Source: Endozoicomonas sp. ISHI1 (GTDB lineage: Bacteria > Pseudomonadota > Gammaproteobacteria > Pseudomonadales > Endozoicomonadaceae). From it: a DNA stretch of 64,000 nucleotides. Positions within the stretch are counted from its first letter, which is position 1. Every line of letters starts with the position of its first letter. Under the pieces are notes generated by a model. The model saw only the letters and a program-made list of their open reading frames with translations. It was not told where the DNA came from and searched no databases. A program made the translations under genes and the position numbers. This document shows, piece by piece, positions 56,400 through 64,000 of this stretch. The stretch spans positions 62,001 to 126,000 of the forward strand of contig NZ_JAGRPU010000012.1 of the NCBI RefSeq assembly GCF_024606225.1, given 5' to 3'.

Positions 56400-59300
56400 C
56401 TAACTCGCAGGCTTCCTCACGTATTTAAGAACTTCGGCATTTCTCAGGATTGCTGCCTTTATAAAGGCCTTATCACGAAGAAGCTCGGCGGCAGCATATT
56501 TGACAGCAAGAGCGTTATCTTTAATTAAGCTCAGCATATACTTGCGATCATTCAATATCGTGCGACTAGCCCATGACAGGCGCTTAATATCATCAGAAAT
56601 TACCCTTTGAATAATGTTTTTATCGCTTCGTATTCTCCAACTTGCAAAATAAAAAGCTCTCGGATGCGAATCGATAGCGGTCATTACAACTTCATCATCA
56701 TCCTGCATTTCCTCGCTGGCATATTGCAAGCCAATGCCAGATTGAGTCACGACGGACATAACGATCTTTCTATCATTCTTCAGTTCTTCACTAGCATACT
56801 TCAAGTCATCCGGACGCAATTTAACAGCTGCTGATACAAGTTCTTTATCATCCCGAACCCGCTGGCTGGCATATTCCAGCCCATGCTTCAGCAGATGTTT
56901 TTTGATCTCTTCTCTATGACCCGGAAACGACTGACCCGGCGGAACATGAAACCTCAGCTTGTAAGCAAAAGCCGGGTTAATAATAAAGTATTCATTTCTC
57001 AAATAGCGATAAACATCCTCAACCAATGGAGTAATGTTAAAGTGGCTTGATAATAAAATATGATGTAAGAGTTCCCTGCGGATGTTTTCGCCAATATCAT
57101 CACTCATTAGCACTGACGCAGGATACACCAATAAAGCTAACTTTCGACACTGATCAATAAACTGTTGTTGGTAATGGCTTAATAACTGATAGTAAAGGGG
57201 AGTTTTGTCATGCTGGATATCACTGGCTATTAAGAAAAGGTTATGCTGAAAGGAAAATCTGTCAGTTTCAGTAAGCGCATCACTATCGAGGCGTTGTGCC
57301 AACAAGTTAAAGTTCCACTGTTCTCCTTCATCTCCTTCAAAAATAGCTCTGCCCTTCAAGTCAAGATCCATGTCACGAACAGCAAGTAACGCTGTCATCA
57401 GTTTTTCAAAACCTTCCTGCATGGTTTCAGGTGATGTCATTCTGGCCCATTCGACGATCATGTCTCCAGCTATGGCGTTAAAACTGACCTTCATGGTACC
57501 GGCATCTTTATTCAGTCCGATCGCTTTCAGTAACTGCACCAGAAACCACATACGTTTTAAAGCACCGGGGTTATCACTGCCATCAGGTTTACCAAATCTG
57601 TCAGAGAATTTCAGCCGCAGAGTATGTCCTTTCCCCGCCTCTGCGTCTCTGAATAGCTCAACAACGGCCACATGAAACCCAAGCCTCAGGTTAACAATCA
57701 AGGCATCATCCATACTAAGCACAGTCCCTTTTCGCCCTGATCGTTGGATGGATGCTTTGCCGGACGGCCTTAAGAGCGGTGCTTCTGCATCCGGGGTCGT
57801 GCAATCGACATAGTTGATCTTCTTTTCCATAGATATCCTGCCCTGTGCCGAAGCCAGAGCGACCGGTGCCAATGCCTCTACAAAGCGCTGATGCAAGGCA
57901 AAAATCAGCTCATGGATACTCCGCACCTGCTCAGCCTCCAAGGGGTTAAGTGCTTGAAGGGAGGACTGTAGCTGATGGCAGTTAGCCACCCACTGACGAA
58001 AAGCGCCTGTGGATACCTGCTCTTCTTCATCAGATTGCAGGGAAAGGCTGATCGTTTTTAACCCTGATCGGATGGTGTCTTTCAGCGTCGCGAACCGGTT
58101 GATTAGCTGCTGCAATTCATCCTGCAATGGCTGGATCTTGTGTGAATCCTTGTCACCTGCCAGCTGCAAGAAGGCCCGGTAACCCTCCAGCATTGCTTCA
58201 GCCCCATGAATCAGCCGATTAATGTTGTCACTGGTCTCTGCCAATAGCTTTAATCGTTGTGGCGACATGCAAAGTTTTATGGGGTTTGCCAGACAATCCA
58301 GGCCCCGGCCGGGGACAAAGAATGCCAACAAACGGGCATTTTGACCCGTCAGCCATTCAAAACTGCTGGTGACATGACTGAATGTACCTTCAGGGGGGGA
58401 CAAATCATCCGGTAACGGGATGGCTTTTACTAACGGCACATCAGAAACAGCAGAAGACAGGCTTCTGTGACTGACCAGTTTTTCGCTAATGTCACCGGCA
58501 ACAATGAAAGCTCCGGGCTCACCTTTGAAGCGGGCGCAGGCCAGTGTCGCCTGATGGCCATCCCGGGCGGCCAGGGTCGCAAACTCTTCATTGGTCAGCA
58601 TCAAGGGTATTTTTTTCTGTCTCATAAGGATGGCCACGTGGTCATTGAATGCACCTGAGGCGAAGACAACACCTCCAGTCCGATCGAGACATTCAGGCAC
58701 AAGCATCCAGTCTTCAGCATGTTGGGCCAGGAGAATGGCTCCCTCTGGCATAAAGCCTACGTGTTGTTTTTTGGCCAGCCAGAGTGGTCCGGTACAATAG
58801 CCTTCGCTGATGCCCTCACCACTGGCCAGACTGTTTTCGGGTATGGGCATGGTAAAAACCATGTCGCCAGGGAGTTGGGTTATAGGGCGCACCTGCAACA
58901 GGAACAGGCGCTCCTGATGATCGATTGCAAACTCTACATCCACGGGGCAGAGCAATAGGTCTTCCAGCTTTGCCACCATCTCCGTGAGTTTTGAAACTAT
59001 GCTATTACCAATCTGTTGACCATCGTCGTTTGATGGAGCATCTCCATCATAAATTATTCTTTCCGAATAGCCGCTATTATCGATGTTTTTATGCAGAATG
59101 AAGTGACTTGAAATCGTTCCGGGAAAGTATTGAACGTTTTCGGCTCCTTCTTTGCGAGCAATATCGATGCGGTGGGGCGTGTTACCCGACTGCCCTGCCA
59201 CTATCCCCCTTGGCTGACCGCGTGTGAACTCAGACCTGATGGTATTATCCTCAAAGGATCGAAAGCTCATGGCGACCCCGCCATATTGGCAATCCACGCA

Positions 59301-60050
59301 ATGTTGGATAATCAACGCCATGGGCTGCGGTATTCCTTCGGAGCAGACTTCAGGCCGGTAACCTGAGGCCATGACCTTCAGGCAGGTACGCAAAACATCG
59401 TCATCTCCCTGAACTTCAGAGCGGTATTTACCCGCCTGGGCATCGCCGTAGTTGTCTTCATTGATGCCAGAACTGCGGACAATCACCGGCTGTGATGTCG
59501 GGAGCTGACGGCGCAGCTCCCTGATTTGTCGGGCCGCCCCGGAATCTTTAACCTGCTCATAGTAGTCATCACTGGCAACAAATTGTGCCAGATCCGCCAG
59601 CCGGCTATCCCTTTTGGCTTGCTCTGAAGGCGGCAAGCCATTGAGGTATTTCCGGATGTTCGCCAAGCTGATCTCTGCCCCCGGTTCAAGGACGATCCAG
59701 GGAAGGCAGCGGTCTAAAACACAGGTATCCAGAGGGTATTGTTCAAGCGCATTCATGACTTGAGCAGTAACACATTCGAAGGGTGGAACAGACAGACCGG
59801 CTCTCTTCATCCGCTGTAAAAACATTCCCTTGCCCCCAAATTGTTCCCGGTCGGCGGGAGAACAATCAGCAACCTGGTCTGAAACAGGTGGACGGCAGGT
59901 GCGCTTGCTTATCGACGTTGGGTCGGGATCATCACTGGGATCAAGATCACTTAAATACCTTTTGCGTGAACTATCAGCCTCAGCATTCTGTTTGAGATCA
60001 CTTTCCAGGCGTTGGGGATCTGATACGCCAAAAGCAGCAGATAACATCAT
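56400..60050 (-). CDS. Array paralogue J: ATP-grasp/phosphohistidine protein with full DUF4116 tail
   Basis: 1216 aa. Leader with RKRYLSDLD and SKRTC, ATP-grasp (FGGKGMFLQRMKRAGLSVPP ... DVEFAIDHQERLFLLQVRP; Phe for Leu before GGKG), swivelling domain slightly off the family pattern (VVFASGAFNDHVAI) but with the His kept, helical module (TLRLKFSD, MWFLVQLLKAIGLNK), and DUF4116 repeats from about residue 1045 (DDKELVSAAVKLRPDDLKYA, ASWRIRSDKNIIQ) ending VRKPAS. Starts ATG-ATG behind GGAGGGATATC. The most diverged swivelling domain of the set. Confidence 0.86.
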   Translation of the reverse strand: MMLSAAFGVSDPQRLESDLKQNAEADSSRKRYLSDLDPSDDPDPTSISKRTCRPPVSDQVADCSPADREQFGGKGMFLQRMKRAGLSVPPFECVTAQVMNALEQYPLDTCVLDRCLPWIVLEPGAEISLANIRKYLNGLPPSEQAKRDSRLADLAQFVASDDYYEQVKDSGAARQIRELRRQLPTSQPVIVRSSGINEDNYGDAQAGKYRSEVQGDDDVLRTCLKVMASGYRPEVCSEGIPQPMALIIQHCVDCQYGGVAMSFRSFEDNTIRSEFTRGQPRGIVAGQSGNTPHRIDIARKEGAENVQYFPGTISSHFILHKNIDNSGYSERIIYDGDAPSNDDGQQIGNSIVSKLTEMVAKLEDLLLCPVDVEFAIDHQERLFLLQVRPITQLPGDMVFTMPIPENSLASGEGISEGYCTGPLWLAKKQHVGFMPEGAILLAQHAEDWMLVPECLDRTGGVVFASGAFNDHVAILMRQKKIPLMLTNEEFATLAARDGHQATLACARFKGEPGAFIVAGDISEKLVSHRSLSSAVSDVPLVKAIPLPDDLSPPEGTFSHVTSSFEWLTGQNARLLAFFVPGRGLDCLANPIKLCMSPQRLKLLAETSDNINRLIHGAEAMLEGYRAFLQLAGDKDSHKIQPLQDELQQLINRFATLKDTIRSGLKTISLSLQSDEEEQVSTGAFRQWVANCHQLQSSLQALNPLEAEQVRSIHELIFALHQRFVEALAPVALASAQGRISMEKKINYVDCTTPDAEAPLLRPSGKASIQRSGRKGTVLSMDDALIVNLRLGFHVAVVELFRDAEAGKGHTLRLKFSDRFGKPDGSDNPGALKRMWFLVQLLKAIGLNKDAGTMKVSFNAIAGDMIVEWARMTSPETMQEGFEKLMTALLAVRDMDLDLKGRAIFEGDEGEQWNFNLLAQRLDSDALTETDRFSFQHNLFLIASDIQHDKTPLYYQLLSHYQQQFIDQCRKLALLVYPASVLMSDDIGENIRRELLHHILLSSHFNITPLVEDVYRYLRNEYFIINPAFAYKLRFHVPPGQSFPGHREEIKKHLLKHGLEYASQRVRDDKELVSAAVKLRPDDLKYASEELKNDRKIVMSVVTQSGIGLQYASEEMQDDDEVVMTAIDSHPRAFYFASWRIRSDKNIIQRVISDDIKRLSWASRTILNDRKYMLSLIKDNALAVKYAAAELLRDKAFIKAAILRNAEVLKYVRKPAS

Positions 60051-60122
60051 GATATCCCTCCGATGTTACTATTCATCCGTGATTTAATCGCTAACACATA
60101 ATGCGATATCTTTGTTTATCTT

Positions 60123-60164
60123 CTGACAATGATATTTTTATTAAGTTCAGTCGCCAGTCTGAAT
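60123..60164 (-). promoter_or_regulatory. Conserved array leader upstream of gene J
   Basis: CTGACAATGATATTTTTATT followed by AAGTTCAGTCGCCAGTCTGAA, the array leader with one A-to-T change in the TATAAA block. Confidence 0.45.
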
Positions 60165-60263
60165 CACGCAATATGAAAAGTAACAACAAGTTGGTAACGC
60201 GGTTTGTGCCGGTCATCAATAATCGGCGTTGATCGGTTCTTAATTTGCAAATTATCGAACGCG

Positions 60264-63200
60264 TTATAAGTCAGGGTGATCATTTCGAACACGTTTGCTG
60301 GCATATTTTAGCCCATGCTCCAGCAAGGCTTTCTTGACTTTTTCTTCTTGATCCCAGAGCGGCTCATCAGGTGGAATAATAAAATTCAGCTCATAATTGT
60401 GTGATGGGTTGATGACAAAATATTTATCTCTCAAATGGGGATACACATCCTCATACAATCGAGTAGCTCTTTCGGGATCAAACAATAAAAGATGCGGTAA
60501 GATTTCCCTGCGGGTATCATCACTTATCTCATCATTCATAAAAATTTTCCGAAAATCATCCTCCGATCTTCTCTCCAAGGATATTAAACACCGACAATTT
60601 GCTAACTGATCACAATACTCAATAAGCTGTTGGTGGTGGTTGCTTAATAACCGGTAGAAAGAAGGAAAAATAAATTCATTCCCAACATAAGAAATTGAGA
60701 AAAGGGCATGCTGAAAGGCGAATCTATCGGCTTCTGTCTTTACATCGCTATTAAGGCGTTGTGCAAGTATATTAAAATCCCACTGATCTCCTTCAAAAAT
60801 CGCTATTTTCCCAAAGGTCATATCCAGATCACGCATACCAGCCAAGACTACAATTAGTTTACTAAAGGCACCCTGCATGCTTTCACGTGATCTCATTTGG
60901 GAGCATTCGACGGTCATTTTACCCACTACGGCGTTGAAGCTTATTTTCATGGTGTCAGCATTTTTATCCAGTTCGATTGCTTTTAGTAACTGTATCAGAA
61001 ACCAAATACGCTTTAACTTGCCGGATTTATGATTGCTTTCGGATTCAAATTGGTCAGAAAAATTCAACCGCAAGGTACGTCCTTTCCCTCCCTCTGCATG
61101 TTCTAACAGCTCAACAAGGCCCACGTGAGTTCCTAACTTCAGATTAACAATCACGGCATTATCCATAATGACGACGATGGCTGAATACCTTGTTGTTTTT
61201 TCAATATATACTTTGTCGGACGATTTCAATAGCGGCAGATCTTCACTCGGGTTTGTGTAATCAACATAGGTGATGCTCCTATTCTTGGATACCTTGCCCT
61301 GACCAGAAGCCAATGCGATCGGTGCCAGTGCGTTTACAAAACGCTGATGCAGGGCAAAAATCAGCTCATGTACACTCCGAACCTGCTCAGCCTCTTTAGG
61401 GTTGAGTACCTGAAGACTGAATTGCAGCTGATGGCAGGTAGCCAACCACTCGCGAAATGATACTTGCCCTTCTTTACCGGCTTGCAAGGGATGGTTGATA
61501 CGCTCTAACTCTGATCCGATGGTCTGCTTCAGTGTCTTAAACCGGTTGATCAATAGCCGTAATTCATCCAGCAACGTCTGGACCTCGGGTTCAATGTTGT
61601 TATCAGCCAACCGTAAGTACGCGCCGTAGCCATCCAATAGTGCTTGAGCACCATAAACCAGCCGATTTACGCTGTCTCTGTTCTCTAGCAGTAGCTTTGC
61701 GCGTTGCGGCGACATGCTCAGTTTTATCGGGTTTGCAAGGCAATCCAGTCCACCGCCGGGAGCAAAAAATGCCAACAGGCGGGCATTTTGATCCGTGAGC
61801 CATTGGAATCCGAGGGCAACCTGACTGAATGTGCCTTCAGGGGGGGACAAATCATCCCGTGAGGGGACAGCTGTCGTTAACGATACATCAGAAACAGCGG
61901 AGGACAGGCTTCTGTGACTGGCCAGTTTTTCGGTAATGTCACCGGCAACAATGAAGGCTCCGGGCTCACCGTTGAAGCGGGCGCAGGCCAGTGTCGCCTG
62001 TTGGCCATCCTGAGCGGCCACTGCCGCAAACTGTTCACCAGCCCGCATTAAGGTTATTTTTTCCTGTTTCAGGAAGATCGCTACATGATCATTGAATCCT
62101 GCTTCGCCAAGCACAACCCCCCCTGCCCGTTTGATGAACTCTGGCTCAAGCATCCAGTCTTCAGCGTGTTGTGCCACGGCAATGGCTCCCTCCGGCATAG
62201 AGTCTGCCTGTCGTTTTTTGGCCAGCCAGAGGGAGCCAGTGCAATAGCCTTCGCTGATACCCTCGCCAATGGCCAGGGTTTCTTCGGGTTTGGGTATAGG
62301 CATGGCAAAATCCATGCCGCCGGAGAGTCGGGTAACAGGCCGCACCTGCAACAGGAATAGGCGACCCTGATGATCGATGGCAAACTCCACATCCACGGGG
62401 CAGAGAAGAAGGTCTTCCAGCTTTGTCAATGCGTCCTTGAGTTCTGAAATCGTGTCATCACTGAGTTTCTGTCCACCGTCGTTTGATTGAACATCGGCCT
62501 CATAAATTTCTTGTTCCGAGTAGCCGCTGTCGTCTTTGTGCAGGATGAAGTGACTTGAGACCTTCCCGGGAACGTATTGATAATGGTCAGTTCCTTCTTT
62601 ATGATCCTCGCGAAAAATATCGATGCGGTGGGGCGTGTTGCCAAACTGCCCTGCCACTACGCCTTTGGGTTGACCGGGCGTGTACTCAACCCTGACGGTA
62701 TCATCCTGAAAAGATTGAAAGCTCATGGCGACCCCGCCATATCGGCAATCAACACAGTATTGAATAATCAGCGCCATGGGTTGCTGCATCCCTTCGGGAC
62801 AGACTTCAGGCCGGTAAGCTGAGGCCATGACCTTAAGGCAGGTACGCAAAACATCGTCTTCTCCCTGAACCACAGAGAGGTATTTGCCCGCCTGGGCATC
62901 GCCGTAGTTGTCTTCGTTGATGCCAGAACTGCGAACAATCACCGGCTGTGATGTGGCGAGCTGATGGCGCAGTCCCCTGATTTGTCGGGCCGCTTCAGAA
63001 TTTTCAACCTGTTCGTAATAGTCATCACTGGCAACAAATTGTGCCAGACCCGCCAGCCAGCTATCCCTTTTGGTTTGCTCAGAAGGCGGCAAGCCAATGA
63101 GGTGCTTACGGATGCTCGCCAGGCTGGTCTCTGCCCCCGGTTCAAGGACGATCCCGGGGAGATAGAGGTCTAAAAACCGGGTATCCAGAGGGTGTTGTTC

Positions 63201-63506
63201 AAGCGCATTCATGACTTGAGCAGTAACACATTCGAAGGGTGGAACAGGCAGACCGGCTCTCTTCATGCGCTGCAAAAACATTCCCTTGCCACCAAGTTGT
63301 TCCCGGTTGTCGGCAGAACAGTCTGTAGGCTGATCCGAGAAAGTTGAACTGCAGGTGCGCTTGTCTATCGACGTAGGGTCGGGAACACCACTGGGATCAA
63401 GATCACAAAAATACCTTTTGAGTGAACTATAAGCCCCAGCATCCTGTTTGCGATCACTGTTCGGGCTTTGAAGATCTAATGTGCCAAAACTGGCAGGTAA
63501 CGTCAT
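60264..63506 (-). CDS. Array paralogue H: short form without DUF4116 repeat array
   Basis: 1080 aa, the first gene of the array seen in the direction of transcription. Leader (SLKRYFCDLDPS, DKRTC), ATP-grasp (GGKGMFLQRMKRAGLPVPP ... LQVRPVTRL), swivelling domain EAGFNDHVAIFL, helical module (TLRLNFSD, IWFLIQLLKAIELDK), end HGLKYASKRVRNDHPDL as in F. ATG 63506 has GAGAGG five bases before it. The 5' half is nearly identical to pseudogene G, whereas the swivelling part is close to C (FIKRAGG; KQEKITLMRAGE). The leader is interrupted by the same cassette as in G. Confidence 0.86.
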   Translation of the reverse strand: MTLPASFGTLDLQSPNSDRKQDAGAYSSLKRYFCDLDPSGVPDPTSIDKRTCSSTFSDQPTDCSADNREQLGGKGMFLQRMKRAGLPVPPFECVTAQVMNALEQHPLDTRFLDLYLPGIVLEPGAETSLASIRKHLIGLPPSEQTKRDSWLAGLAQFVASDDYYEQVENSEAARQIRGLRHQLATSQPVIVRSSGINEDNYGDAQAGKYLSVVQGEDDVLRTCLKVMASAYRPEVCPEGMQQPMALIIQYCVDCRYGGVAMSFQSFQDDTVRVEYTPGQPKGVVAGQFGNTPHRIDIFREDHKEGTDHYQYVPGKVSSHFILHKDDSGYSEQEIYEADVQSNDGGQKLSDDTISELKDALTKLEDLLLCPVDVEFAIDHQGRLFLLQVRPVTRLSGGMDFAMPIPKPEETLAIGEGISEGYCTGSLWLAKKRQADSMPEGAIAVAQHAEDWMLEPEFIKRAGGVVLGEAGFNDHVAIFLKQEKITLMRAGEQFAAVAAQDGQQATLACARFNGEPGAFIVAGDITEKLASHRSLSSAVSDVSLTTAVPSRDDLSPPEGTFSQVALGFQWLTDQNARLLAFFAPGGGLDCLANPIKLSMSPQRAKLLLENRDSVNRLVYGAQALLDGYGAYLRLADNNIEPEVQTLLDELRLLINRFKTLKQTIGSELERINHPLQAGKEGQVSFREWLATCHQLQFSLQVLNPKEAEQVRSVHELIFALHQRFVNALAPIALASGQGKVSKNRSITYVDYTNPSEDLPLLKSSDKVYIEKTTRYSAIVVIMDNAVIVNLKLGTHVGLVELLEHAEGGKGRTLRLNFSDQFESESNHKSGKLKRIWFLIQLLKAIELDKNADTMKISFNAVVGKMTVECSQMRSRESMQGAFSKLIVVLAGMRDLDMTFGKIAIFEGDQWDFNILAQRLNSDVKTEADRFAFQHALFSISYVGNEFIFPSFYRLLSNHHQQLIEYCDQLANCRCLISLERRSEDDFRKIFMNDEISDDTRREILPHLLLFDPERATRLYEDVYPHLRDKYFVINPSHNYELNFIIPPDEPLWDQEEKVKKALLEHGLKYASKRVRNDHPDL

Positions 63507-63693
63507 GATAACCTCTCATGTTAATATTCACCCATGATTTAATCGCCAGCGCATAAAACGACTGCCCAATCTGCCCAAACCCCTGACGCACCGCCCCGGT
63601 CACCTGCCGCATCCAGGTTTTCAGCGTCAGTTGATCCTCGTCACTGGCCGGTGGGTCAATCAAGCCAGGCGGTTTGTTGTTAAAGTCATCCAT
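63454..63693 (-). CDS. Second copy of the small cassette ORF
   Basis: 79 codons, differing from the copy at 55392-55640 by a 9-base in-frame deletion and a few substitutions. It again runs through the paralogue leader into the start of gene H in another frame. Probably the 5' fragment of a truncated gene. Confidence 0.3.
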   Translation of the reverse strand: MDDFNNKPPGLIDPPASDEDQLTLKTWMRQVTGAVRQGFGQIGQSFYALAIKSWVNINMRGYHDVTCQFWHIRSSKPEQ

Positions 63694-63725
63694 GGTCTAT
63701 GCTTCAACCTCTTCCATCGGTTAAC

Positions 63726-63730
63726 AGGAG
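63726..63730 (+). promoter_or_regulatory. Ribosome-binding site of the second coiled-coil gene
   Basis: AGGAG six bases before GTG 63737. The stop codon TAA at 63722-63724 rules out the in-frame ATG at 63692. Confidence 0.65.
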
Positions 63731-63736
63731 CTGAGT

Positions 63737-64000
63737 GTGTCGGACACGCTGTTCAACCAACTGAAAAACATCGGCATCAGTGAGGAGCTGGCGGCAAAAG
63801 TCAGTGCCTCCCTCGATCCGGACTACAACGCCAGCAAGAAAGACGTGCTCATCATGCAAGAGGCCATCTTTCAGCACCAGGCGCTTTTCAATCAGAAAAT
63901 GGCCGACATGAATGCCAAGTTTGATGCCGAATTCAAACAACAGAAAGCTGAGTCTGACGCCCGCTACGAAAAACAGAAAGCTGAGTCTGACGCTCGCTAC
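63737..64000 (+). CDS. Second copy of the coiled-coil protein, cut by the window end
   Basis: Same globular start as the gene at 55684 (SDTLFNQLKNIGISEELAAK) and the beginning of the hendecad repeat (AEFKQQKAESD, then ARYEKQKAESD units), continuing past base 64000. The repeat units already differ in type (RYEK instead of FKQQ), so the coiled coils of the two copies have evolved separately while the head stayed the same. Confidence 0.75.
   Translation, partial: MSDTLFNQLKNIGISEELAAKVSASLDPDYNASKKDVLIMQEAIFQHQALFNQKMADMNAKFDAEFKQQKAESDARYEKQKAESDARY

Larger units (their letters stand above)
62476..63948. repeat. Segmental duplication, copy 2
   Basis: Counterpart of 54415-55895 (5' half of H, small ORF and start of the coiled-coil gene). 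Near-identity ends on the left inside the ATP-grasp domain and on the right inside the first hendecad units. Confidence 0.85.

Noticed and set aside
29607-63506. Idea that the array genes are ordinary phosphoenolpyruvate synthase copies
   Set aside because: The PEP/pyruvate-binding TIM barrel and its catalytic Cys block are not present; the C-terminal half is helical and partly DUF4116.

Overview
The window reads as a stretch of a gammaproteobacterial chromosome, most plausibly an animal-associated marine member of the Endozoicomonas type. This is inferred from three things: housekeeping gene order shared with Escherichia and Pseudomonas, serpins (rare in bacteria), and a large tandemly amplified family carrying DUF4116 repeats. 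No species assignment can be proved from the window alone.

1-2.7 kb: two tandem secreted serpins, the first cut by the window edge. They are closely alike except in the reactive-centre loop.

2.7-12 kb: mostly housekeeping and stress genes. Minus strand: SRAP abasic-site protein, DUF2007 protein, Sel1-repeat lipoprotein-like exported protein, SWIM zinc-finger protein, Nudix hydrolase, CorB/HlyC-type CBS protein, DUF2165 membrane protein and ypjD. Plus strand: a glycerol acyltransferase-like protein with a NIF3/YqfO-like protein, and a NudL-type Nudix hydrolase.

12-29.4 kb: the conserved block ypjD | ffh - rpsP-rimM-trmD-rplS, followed by xerD, dsbC, hom, thrC and recJ in the Pseudomonas-like order. 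A periplasmic sulfite-dehydrogenase-type module (two c-type cytochromes, a molybdopterin oxidoreductase and a broken third cytochrome) lies between xerD and dsbC. After recJ come a PqiA-like membrane protein, a DUF2721 protein, dinB (with an exact LexA-box match upstream) and a PlsC-type acyltransferase.

29.6-63.5 kb: the unusual part. Eight large intact or nearly intact paralogues plus one pseudogene stand head to tail on the minus strand. Each has a variable disordered N-terminus, a PEP-synthase-type ATP-grasp domain and a phosphohistidine swivelling domain with its His kept. Each lacks the PEP/pyruvate TIM barrel and instead has a long helical C-terminal module. Five continue into DUF4116 repeats and three have lost them. 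Most copies sit behind the same conserved leader. The array shows mosaic copies, one internal half-gene duplication, one eroded C-terminus, one frameshifted and internally deleted copy, two inverted copies of a roughly 167-bp palindromic element, and an inserted cassette carrying a hendecad-repeat coiled-coil membrane protein. That cassette is present twice through an approximately 8.05-kb segmental duplication that runs off the right edge. The biological role is unknown. The layout fits a recombining family of ATP-dependent phosphotransferases, perhaps acting on host or competitor targets, but that is inference.
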